Shown in pieces: positions 1-6,687 of a stretch of 64,000 nt of DNA (positions are counted from its first letter, which is position 1; the number at the start of each line of letters is the position of its first letter). Source of the stretch: an uncultured Bacteroidota bacterium (GTDB lineage: Bacteria > Bacteroidota > Bacteroidia > Flavobacteriales > Flavobacteriaceae); contig CACJNF010000004.1 in assembly GCA_902594745.1 (NCBI GenBank), positions 1-64,000 on the forward strand, in the 5' to 3' direction. The translations under genes were made by a program, and so were the position numbers. The notes below the pieces were generated by a model. That model did no database searches and had not been told where the DNA came from. It saw nothing but the letters and a program-made list of their open reading frames with translations.

Positions 1-921
1 AACTTGTCTTCCTAATGTGACTTCAAGGTTATGATCATTTCCAAGATCAAAATTATTCTTCCAAGTTAAAATGGTATGAGATAGCTCCTGATAATGATCT
101 TCGTGACCTTCGTGATCATCATGGTCATCATGACCTTCGTGATCATCATGGTCATCATGGTCATCATGACCTTCTTCCATATGAGGAATTCCTAATTCTG
201 AAAAATTCATACTTAGTCTTAAATCTGAAGAAAAGTTTTCAGTTTTATACATTAAACCTGCTTGAATATCATTTTCTTTAAACCAAGTATTTTCTACTTC
301 ACCATCTGGTGATGAAAAGTTTTGATTATCTGTCATGTTACCTCTTAAAATGTATGAGAAGTTACCAGAGCTTCCTTTTAAACCCAGGTTATTTGTAATA
401 CCACTATAGTTAGAATTATAGATTCCCATGTAATCAATTGAAAAATCACTTGAATATTTTTCAGGTTCTACATATAAAACTCCACCCATAGCATCACTTC
501 CGTAGATAACATAAGCTGGTCCTTTAATTAACTCAATGGAGTTAATTCCTGAGGTTGAAATACCGATTCCATGTTCGTCACCCCACTGCTGATTCTCAAG
601 TCTAACTCCTTGAGAATAGGTAATAACTCTGTTAGAGCTAAGTCCCCTTATAGAAGGCTTTACTATTCCTGGTCCAGTTGATATTAAACTAATTCCAGGA
701 AGTTTAGATAATGATTTACTTATATATGATTTAAGTATAGGGTTAATATTATTTAGGTTAATTTTTTCCACTTTGATAACAGACTTTCCTAGATCCTGGT
801 CAAATGGTAATGATAAAACAACTTCATCTAGTTCAACAGGATCAGTTCCAGTTTGTGAAAATGAAGTATGCGAGATAAACAGCAATAAGGCTATAAATCC
901 ATAAATATTTTTTTTGTTCAT
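1..921 (-). CDS. TonB-dependent outer-membrane receptor, partial (runs off window start), with His/Asp-rich extracellular loop
   Basis: Own translation from ATG at 921: MNKKNIYGFIALLLFISHTSFSQ..., plug-like '...KLPGISLISTGPGIVKPSIRGLSSNRVITYSQGVRLENQQWGDEHGIG...SIELIKGPAYVIYGSDAMGGVLYV' and loop HMEEGHDDHDDHDDHEGHDDHDDHEGHEDHY. Not in the ORF track because it is truncated. Confidence 0.9.
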   Translation of the reverse strand, partial: MNKKNIYGFIALLLFISHTSFSQTGTDPVELDEVVLSLPFDQDLGKSVIKVEKINLNNINPILKSYISKSLSKLPGISLISTGPGIVKPSIRGLSSNRVITYSQGVRLENQQWGDEHGIGISTSGINSIELIKGPAYVIYGSDAMGGVLYVEPEKYSSDFSIDYMGIYNSNYSGITNNLGLKGSSGNFSYILRGNMTDNQNFSSPDGEVENTWFKENDIQAGLMYKTENFSSDLRLSMNFSELGIPHMEEGHDDHDDHDDHEGHDDHDDHEGHEDHYQELSHTILTWKNNFDLGNDHNLEVTLGRQV

Positions 922-976
922 TTTTTGTTTTTTTAGTTTTATTTGGTGCATTTTCCGCTATACACAAAGCTTAAAA

Positions 977-1004
977 CAACCTCCTAACATTAGAAAGGAG
1001 GTTG
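977..1004. terminator. hairpin caacctcct/aggaggttg between small lipoprotein and TonB receptor genes
   Basis: Perfect 9-bp inverted repeat with 10-nt loop. Confidence 0.5.
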
Positions 1005-1014
1005 TTATTTATTG

Positions 1015-1146
1015 CTAGAACTTTGCAACATAAGCAATGTGATCATGTCCATCATCATCATGATGGTCATGGTCATCATCCTTCTCGCATGAAGTAATCG
1101 CTAGTGAAGCAAAAGCAAACATTAATAGATATAAATAATTTTTCAT
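1015..1146 (-). CDS. 43-aa His/Asp-rich lipoprotein (MKNYLYLLMFAFASLAITSCEKDDDHDHHDDDGHDHIAYVAKF)
   Basis: Own translation; lipobox ITSC followed by metal-ligand-rich tail. Below the ORF-track length cutoff. Confidence 0.7.
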   Translation of the reverse strand: MKNYLYLLMFAFASLAITSCEKDDDHDHHDDDGHDHIAYVAKF

Positions 1147-1177
1147 AGTTATTTTAATTAATATGTTAATATGAATT

Positions 1178-1200
1178 ATTAGATCAAATTCTGATCTAAT
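1178..1200. promoter_or_regulatory. inverted repeat attagatca-aattc-tgatctaat, candidate operator
   Basis: Perfect 9-bp arms with 5-bp spacer, about 30 bp upstream of the His-rich lipoprotein start. Confidence 0.45.
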
Positions 1201-1221
1201 AAAGAGTTATATAAATAGGTA

Positions 1222-1530
1222 TTAAGCCCTGCTGGGCGGACCTCTTTTTAAAAGAGTACTATTGATAGTATCTATTTCTAGTCCCTTATATTTTGAAAAG
1301 AGACTGAAATAATTTGAAGAAATAAACAATTCATATGAGTACTCAGAGGAAAAACTAGAATCATCCTCTTGATAGGAGAGCAAATTAATCTGACAATCAA
1401 CTTTGAATTGATTAAAAGTTGTTCTCTCTTCAGTATGGGTTTCATGTGAATCAGTTATAGCATGAAAAGCTTCAACTACTGTTGGAGACAGTAAAGAAAT
1501 TAAAAGAATATAACTAAATAAATTTCTCAC
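1222..1530 (-). CDS. small secreted protein upstream of metal-type TonB receptor
   Basis: ORF track; signal peptide MRNLFSYILLISLLSPTVVEA. Confidence 0.6.
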   Translation of the reverse strand: MRNLFSYILLISLLSPTVVEAFHAITDSHETHTEERTTFNQFKVDCQINLLSYQEDDSSFSSEYSYELFISSNYFSLFSKYKGLEIDTINSTLLKRGPPSRA

Positions 1531-1579
1531 TCTACCAAATATAATAATTAAGATTAAATAAAAATGTAAAAAAAAATTT

Positions 1580-1587
1580 ATATTTGC
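1580..1587 (+). promoter_or_regulatory. Bacteroidetes -7 box (TAnnTTTG) upstream of tRNA-Asn
   Basis: tatatttg 9 nt before the mature tRNA 5' end. Confidence 0.5.
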
Positions 1588-1595
1588 CGACTATT

Positions 1596-1669
1596 CCTCC
1601 TTAGCTCAGTTGGTTAGAGCATCTGACTGTTAATCAGAGGGTCCTTGGTTCGAGTCCAAGAGGGGGAGC
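1596..1669 (+). tRNA. tRNA-Asn(GTT)
   Basis: Acceptor TCCTCCT/AGGGGGA, D-loop AGCTCAGTTGGTTAGAGC, anticodon stem-loop CTGACTGTTAATCAG, T-arm CTTGGTTCGAGTCCAAG. Confidence 0.93.
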
Positions 1670-1671
1670 AA
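1644..1671 (+). repeat. att direct repeat, copy 1 (within tRNA-Asn 3' end)
   Basis: cttggttcgagtccaagagggggagcaa. Confidence 0.92.
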
Positions 1672-1702
1672 CTGTAGGGTAGGACTCTACACCAAGTATA
1701 AC

Positions 1703-1730
1703 AAGGCTTCACCTACTGGAGCCTTTTTTT
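1703..1730 (+). terminator. rho-independent terminator downstream of tRNA-Asn, supplied by the element
   Basis: aaggcttcacctactggagcctt followed by T-run. Confidence 0.7.
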
Positions 1731-1741
1731 GTTTCCTAAAA

Positions 1742-1762
1742 TGTACCTTATAATGTACCTTA
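1742..1762 (+). repeat. TGTACCTTA pair 1 (1742-1750, 1754-1762)
   Basis: Two direct copies 12 bp apart near the left att copy. Confidence 0.7.
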
Positions 1763-1786
1763 CTTTGTATTAAGAACACCCCTATT

Positions 1787-2056
1787 TTATTTGACAACTT
1801 CTATTTGAAACATAGCTATATCTTCTTGTACTTTTATCTCTTGAATTTGCTTTGGTTTACCATAGTAATAGTTCATAAATAGCTGAACATATTTAAACTC
1901 TCCTCTTTCTAAACCAGCCTTTAAACTTGCATAAGCTATTGGTTCTAAAGGAGTTAGCTCTTCAATTAATTTTATTTCATCATTCTTTGTAGGTCTGCCA
2001 CCACCTTTATTACCTATTGTACCTCTGTTATATTTTCTTAAATCTGTAGTTTTCAT
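1787..2056 (-). CDS. 89-aa phage-type protein, possible terminase small-subunit-like / DUF5681-like
   Basis: RGTIGNKGGGRPTKNDEIKLIEELTPLEPIAYASLKAGLERGEFKYVQLFMNYYYGKPKQ resembles small phage GGRP..K / YYGKP proteins; recognised from memory, not searched. Confidence 0.5.
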   Translation of the reverse strand: MKTTDLRKYNRGTIGNKGGGRPTKNDEIKLIEELTPLEPIAYASLKAGLERGEFKYVQLFMNYYYGKPKQIQEIKVQEDIAMFQIEVVK

Positions 2057-2218
2057 ATCTGTTTTTTTTTATTTAAACTGATTCATACATACTTACTGTG
2101 TTTAAGAGTTTGACCTACTCAAGGGAGTGGTAAGACTCCCCTGATACTTCAGCCAAATCTGGGTGGAAGAGGTGTACCTTGTAAATAAACCATAAGCCCA
2201 GATGTATGAAAGCAATTG

Positions 2219-2773
2219 CTAATATTTACTTGTATTCATTTTCCATTGTTGTTTCCCTTGGTGGTAATTCAGAAAACCACCTAAAGAATTAACTATATGA
2301 ATAGGATATACAGTTCTAATTTTTTGCAACTCTTCTATTGCACTAATTAATTTATTAGCAACTGCCAATTCTTCATTTTGCTTTTGTGATTCTGTATAAG
2401 TAGTATATGTTTCTTTACTTACATCTACTTCTGCTTTACCTCTTGTAAACTTTATTGAACCTACTGCATTGTTATATAATGCTTCTAACCTTTTGAGTTC
2501 AGTGATATTAATATCTAACAACTCTGCTACCTTTTCAGGTCTAATCTTAAGTTGAGCAAACTCTTTTTTTTCTTTACCTAATTGCTTGAGAAAGTATGCT
2601 ACCATATCTAATCTAAACTCTTCAGTCTTGACTTCTTTGATATGATACTTTACCCAGTTTATACAGTCTTCCAATAGTGTAATTTTTGTTTCAGCTTGTT
2701 TTACTGCTTTGTTATATTCACTCTCTTCAAACCATACTTTTTGTCTTTTGAACTTCTCTTCTTTTACTTCCAT
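2219..2773 (-). CDS. hypothetical element protein, 184 aa, predicted helical
   Basis: ORF track; no family recognised. Confidence 0.6.
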   Translation of the reverse strand: MEVKEEKFKRQKVWFEESEYNKAVKQAETKITLLEDCINWVKYHIKEVKTEEFRLDMVAYFLKQLGKEKKEFAQLKIRPEKVAELLDINITELKRLEALYNNAVGSIKFTRGKAEVDVSKETYTTYTESQKQNEELAVANKLISAIEELQKIRTVYPIHIVNSLGGFLNYHQGKQQWKMNTSKY

Positions 2774-2778
2774 AATTA

Positions 2779-3144
2779 TTATTTTACCAGTTTAACAAAA
2801 TGAGAACCCATACTTGTTTTTTTGGTTCTCTCTACTTTAGCTTTCTCCATTATATCAACCATTCTTTTAATTTTAGCTTGAGCTAATTGCTCTGCTTTTT
2901 TTTTGTCTTTGGCTAACTTCTGGAGTTTGATTTGCTCCTTATATTGAGCATTTAAATACAACCTTAAAAGTTGATTGTTGGTAGTGGCTTTAGTAAACCT
3001 TACTCCCATTCTCTTTAGCATAACTTGTAAGTTTTGTCTATCTATTTTAGTTAGAGTAAACCCTTTAATTAATGCTTTTTTAAGTGTCTCCTTTTTAGTA
3101 GGAGTTTCACTTATTCTCTTGAATATTCTCTCTAATTGACTCAT
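2779..3144 (-). CDS. hypothetical Lys-rich element protein, 121 aa
   Basis: ORF track; 5 bp from the downstream ORF, likely co-transcribed. Confidence 0.6.
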   Translation of the reverse strand: MSQLERIFKRISETPTKKETLKKALIKGFTLTKIDRQNLQVMLKRMGVRFTKATTNNQLLRLYLNAQYKEQIKLQKLAKDKKKAEQLAQAKIKRMVDIMEKAKVERTKKTSMGSHFVKLVK

Positions 3145-3203
3145 ATGATTTTTTATAAAATTCTAATGTAGCTTCTACTTGTTTCCTTGTAGGCTTTCTT
3201 TTT

Positions 3204-3347
3204 TTACTTGTCTTGTAATGCACTTTCTGGAGTGTTTTTTAACCTCATATAAGTTGCAATTGACATCATATATTTGTCAGCTTCTGCTTTAATGTGGTTA
3301 TACTGTTCATCATTTGTTTTAAACTGTATCAGTTTGTTATACTTCAT
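3204..3347 (-). CDS. 47-aa ribbon-helix-helix-like DNA-binding protein (MobC/CopG-like)
   Basis: Own translation MKYNKLIQFKTNDEQYNHIKAEADKYMMSIATYMRLKNTPESALQDK; beta strand plus two helices typical of RHH. Below ORF-track cutoff. Confidence 0.5.
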   Translation of the reverse strand: MKYNKLIQFKTNDEQYNHIKAEADKYMMSIATYMRLKNTPESALQDK

Positions 3348-3442
3348 AATTATTTAAATTTTGGTTATACAATTCTTTAGATGTTTCATAACTATATAAT
3401 ACTACAATGGTATTTTTTTTTATTTGTTATACATATTATTAA

Positions 3443-3868
3443 CTAAAGCTCTATATCTCTGTTATAGAAATTGTATGCTAAAGCTCCCTTACCTATCCTT
3501 TTACTGCAGTAATGTGATACTGCTTCATTATTCTTTACTTCTTGAAAGTCATTAATAAGTTTACTTGCTTTAGTGCTATGTAAACACTTTCTAAATATCT
3601 CTTTATCCATATATAGATTACTATGTATTAGCATATGTATATGATAGTTCTTCCAGTTTACTTCATCTGGTTCTATGACATAGAATACACTCTGTATTGC
3701 TTTATACTTTTTGAGGTTATTCATAAACTTCTCTCCAGTATGTTCATATATCTTCCAGTATGGTCTTAAGGTTGCAAAGTGAGTCCAGTTGAATGTATTA
3801 TGTAACCACTTACCATATGGATTAGCTTCTCTAAATATATTAGGGTTACTATGTTTAATTATATCCAT
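3443..3868 (-). CDS. HUH endonuclease / rolling-circle replication initiator candidate
   Basis: Motif I-like 'THFATLRPYWKI', HUH motif 'NYHIHMLIHS', Tyr motif 'AVSHYCSKRIGKG' in the order expected for small RCR Rep proteins. Confidence 0.65.
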   Translation of the reverse strand: MDIIKHSNPNIFREANPYGKWLHNTFNWTHFATLRPYWKIYEHTGEKFMNNLKKYKAIQSVFYVIEPDEVNWKNYHIHMLIHSNLYMDKEIFRKCLHSTKASKLINDFQEVKNNEAVSHYCSKRIGKGALAYNFYNRDIEL

Positions 3869-3955
3869 TTAATTACTATTTAATTTTACTTCAGTTATAG
3901 ATAATCCAGTAGGAATATTGGTACCTAAATACCCCTTAACCTAAAGGCTCTTTTT

Positions 3956-3991
3956 TATACATTCCCTCACTTTTGGGCAAGGGGGTGTATA
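3956..3991. other. hairpin immediately upstream of the HUH Rep gene, candidate replication origin
   Basis: tatacattccct / agggggtgtata, 12-bp stem including two T-G wobbles, 12-nt loop cacttttgggca. Confidence 0.35.
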
Positions 3992-4171
3992 AGTATATAA
4001 TACTATAACAACCTTTTTTTATATGTGTTGTATATTCATATGGTTACCATATACATACTTTTACATATAACTTATTGGTTTACAATGTGTTAGATTAAAT
4101 AAGAAAGTTTTCAACAAGGAATGTGAGTTGCTGTAATTATCAAGCAGTTACATTTTTTTTTGAATCTATTT

Positions 4172-4191
4172 TGTACCTTAAATGTACCTTA
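4172..4191 (+). repeat. TGTACCTTA pair 2 (4172-4180, 4183-4191)
   Basis: Two direct copies 11 bp apart between rep and integrase. Confidence 0.7.
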
Positions 4192-4370
4192 TGAGACAGT
4201 TTTTAGAATTTGTATTTATTGGTTTAGGCTTTGTATTCATAGTTGACTGGATAAGCAAAAGTGAATACTTTAAGAAGAGAGGTAACCTTACTTACTTTGT
4301 AATAATTCTTGCATTTATAATCTTTGGTTGGCTACTAACTGGAGAGGGTGGAATTTACAATACTGGTTGA
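4182..4370 (+). CDS. small two-TM membrane protein of the element (start may be 4191)
   Basis: MRQFLEFVFIGLGFVFIVDWISKSEYFKKRGNLTYFVIILAFIIFGWLLTG; two hydrophobic segments. Confidence 0.5.
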   Translation: MYLMRQFLEFVFIGLGFVFIVDWISKSEYFKKRGNLTYFVIILAFIIFGWLLTGEGGIYNTG

Positions 4371-4489
4371 TTTTTTTTAAGTAGATAACTACTACCCTAA
4401 AACATTCATTTTACATCAAAATATCTAAATACAGATATTAAGTCTATTCCTAATGATAATCAGCCTTTATAAGGCTATTTTAAGCCTAT

Positions 4490-6226
4490 TTAAGACACTT
4501 TCTTTACACCTTTCTTGGTAGTACTTTCTGCCCTATAAATTAGCTTTAATTTCTTCTCTTCTTCTAACAATTCATCTACCAATTTTTGCCCTATTTCTAA
4601 CTGGCTTTCCCATTGAGCATACTCCTCTAATCCCATTACTTCAAACTCTTGTTTACTAAATGTTATCTCTCCAGTTTCAGTCTCTATAAATTCTGGTGGT
4701 GTAAATTCTGGTAACTCTACTTCTATCTCTTTTTGGTTCTTAAAGTACTTGTAATACTTGTCCTCTATTTTAACTGCAGTATATACATTGTCCCTAATAT
4801 TACCTTGCTCATCAACTGCTATTGTAAGCATATACTTATTATCTGCAAGAGCATTTGCTAATACCCAATTAGGTGCTTTATCCTCTCCTACAAGTTTATA
4901 TAATTGCTTTACTAATGTTCTAACAAGTTTCTCATAGTTGTACTTCTTTAGCACCTCTAAATGTTGCTTATTCATCTTCCTAATAACATCTGCTTGTCTA
5001 ACACTTGCATATGCTTCAGTAACATCTGTCATCTTATGACCTACTAAAATCTTTGTATCTAAAGTTGAATATAAACCTTGAGCAACTTGAAAGAATGTAC
5101 TCCTTGCATTTTTGAACTCTATGTTATCAGTACTCAATGGTTTGAACTTATTCTGCCTTTGTTTAAATAATTGTCTATGGAACTTCTTTTGGTTTCTACT
5201 ATCATATTCAAATATGTTCAACCTATCTTCTAACCCTCTTATAATACTTCTATTCTTACATCTCTTATCTATGTGAGTATAGACAACACTATTCTTTAAA
5301 TACTTTATAAGAGTCAATATTGGTGGGAATACACTAATAATCATTGGTACTCCAGTCTTACTTCTTTTATAGTCTAAATACAACTCTCTATTAAAGTCCT
5401 TATTCTCTACTGATACTAATTTTTCCTTACCTCTTACCTCTTTTAATTCCTTTAGTAGCTTATCAGAAATATTGACTATATCTACATTATTGATACCTCT
5501 TAAACCAAACATCATTAACCATAAAGCACAACTCTGCCACTGTTCAAGTGTATATGTATTCTTAATTGCAAACTCTAATTCTTGCCAAGTATGATAGACT
5601 GGTTCTTTCTCTACTTTAGGAAACTTTAAATACTTCTTATATATATTGACTTGCTCTTTTCTTTGCTCATAGTAGTATGCTTGTCTGCATATATAAAGTA
5701 CTGACTGCCCATACTTCTTTACTGTCTTGGAACTCTTAATACCTTGCTCTATTTCCTTTTTAGCTATGGAGTGAAACCTTGCATACAGTTGATTAGTAAC
5801 TTCATTAAACATTAGGTCTCCTTTTATTCCCATTAACTTTTTGAACCCACTTAAACAATGCCTATTGTCATCATAATTAGCAACTGATATATCTGGCTTT
5901 AATATTGTATGTAAGAATGAATCAACACTTTCAGCATTCTGCCTACCATTTAAGAAAGCTACAACCTCACTCATATTATTAAGTTTACCTACCATAAACT
6001 GTTGTTCTGCTTCCTCTCCCTTATTCCTTAATTCCCTTAAGGCTACATTAATATCATTATGGTTTGGGTGCTTTGTAGAGACTTGCCCATTATTGTAAAA
6101 CTTGCCTTGAACTGCTATTGGAGTGGTAACCCTTTTTTGAATACCCCTACTTAATGTTACTTGAAACATTATTGGGTTAAGATTAGCCTTATTGACTCTA
6201 TTTTTTTTGTATAAACTTACTCTCAT
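4490..6226 (-). CDS. tyrosine recombinase/integrase with long C-terminal extension
   Basis: Catalytic-domain signatures LMMFGLRGINNVDIVNI, ARSTFFQVAQGLYSTLDTKILVGHKMTDVTEAYASV; arm-binding N-terminus; about 150 aa beyond the catalytic Tyr. Confidence 0.88.
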   Translation of the reverse strand: MRVSLYKKNRVNKANLNPIMFQVTLSRGIQKRVTTPIAVQGKFYNNGQVSTKHPNHNDINVALRELRNKGEEAEQQFMVGKLNNMSEVVAFLNGRQNAESVDSFLHTILKPDISVANYDDNRHCLSGFKKLMGIKGDLMFNEVTNQLYARFHSIAKKEIEQGIKSSKTVKKYGQSVLYICRQAYYYEQRKEQVNIYKKYLKFPKVEKEPVYHTWQELEFAIKNTYTLEQWQSCALWLMMFGLRGINNVDIVNISDKLLKELKEVRGKEKLVSVENKDFNRELYLDYKRSKTGVPMIISVFPPILTLIKYLKNSVVYTHIDKRCKNRSIIRGLEDRLNIFEYDSRNQKKFHRQLFKQRQNKFKPLSTDNIEFKNARSTFFQVAQGLYSTLDTKILVGHKMTDVTEAYASVRQADVIRKMNKQHLEVLKKYNYEKLVRTLVKQLYKLVGEDKAPNWVLANALADNKYMLTIAVDEQGNIRDNVYTAVKIEDKYYKYFKNQKEIEVELPEFTPPEFIETETGEITFSKQEFEVMGLEEYAQWESQLEIGQKLVDELLEEEKKLKLIYRAESTTKKGVKKVS

Positions 6227-6253
6227 AACTTACCTTATGATAGTACTTGGTTT

Positions 6254-6274
6254 TGTACCTTACCTTGTACCTTA
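6254..6274 (+). repeat. TGTACCTTA pair 3 (6254-6262, 6266-6274)
   Basis: Two direct copies 12 bp apart upstream of the integrase, near the right att copy. Confidence 0.7.
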
Positions 6275-6380
6275 CTTATACAAATATATAAAAAAAACAA
6301 TAATTCTTTGGTAAGTCCCCAAAATAGTGTATTTTAATGTTATGAATCCCTTAAAAATGGTACTGTTATTTTGTAATAGG

Positions 6381-6408
6381 CTTGGTTCGAGTCCAAGAGG
6401 GGGAGCAA
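6381..6408 (+). repeat. att direct repeat, copy 2 (orphan tRNA 3' fragment)
   Basis: Identical 28 bp to 1644-1671. Confidence 0.92.
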
Positions 6409-6436
6409 GCTAACCGCTACATTACACAAATTATAT

Positions 6437-6463
6437 AACCCTTCACCTACTGAAGGGTTTTTT
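6437..6463 (+). terminator. displaced native tRNA-Asn terminator
   Basis: aacccttcacctactgaagggtt plus T-run; same tcacctactg core as the hairpin at 1703. Confidence 0.6.
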
Positions 6464-6465
6464 CT

Positions 6466-6687
6466 TTAGTCACAAGCTCCTTTTGTAAATGATTTAACTC
6501 CATTAAAAGTTGTGGCATAACAAGAGTTTGGATATGTAATACCATTACAACCACAGACTGGATCATATATTTCTATACAAGCAGATGTAACATCAATTAA
6601 AGATTCATCAATGCACTTCTGATCATTTTCTTTATCCTTAGAGCAAGATATAACTGCTATTAATACCAGAAAATGCAATTTTTTCAT
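6466..6687 (-). CDS. Kazal-type serine protease inhibitor-like lipoprotein
   Basis: Lipobox VISC; Kazal-like CIEIYDPVCGCNGITYPNSCYATTFNGVKSFTKGACD. Confidence 0.85.
   Translation of the reverse strand: MKKLHFLVLIAVISCSKDKENDQKCIDESLIDVTSACIEIYDPVCGCNGITYPNSCYATTFNGVKSFTKGACD

Larger units (their letters stand above)
1644..6408. mobile_element. tRNA-Asn-integrated element (~4.7 kb) with tyrosine integrase, HUH Rep candidate and TerS-like protein
   Basis: 28-bp perfect direct repeat cttggttcgagtccaagagggggagcaa at both ends (1644-1671 and 6381-6408), integrase adjacent to one end, orphan ORFs inside. Confidence 0.9.

Noticed and set aside
103-180. Repetitive gatcatcatggtcatcatgac stretch resembling a short repeat array
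   Set aside because: It is codon-level repetition encoding the His/Asp-rich loop of the TonB receptor; no spacer-repeat structure.
3443-3868. IS200/IS605 TnpA instead of replication Rep
   Set aside because: Size and HUH fit loosely, but motif I (FATLRP) and the YxxK-like motif (SHYCSKR) fit RCR Rep better, and no IS ends or TnpB are present. Left as an alternative to test.
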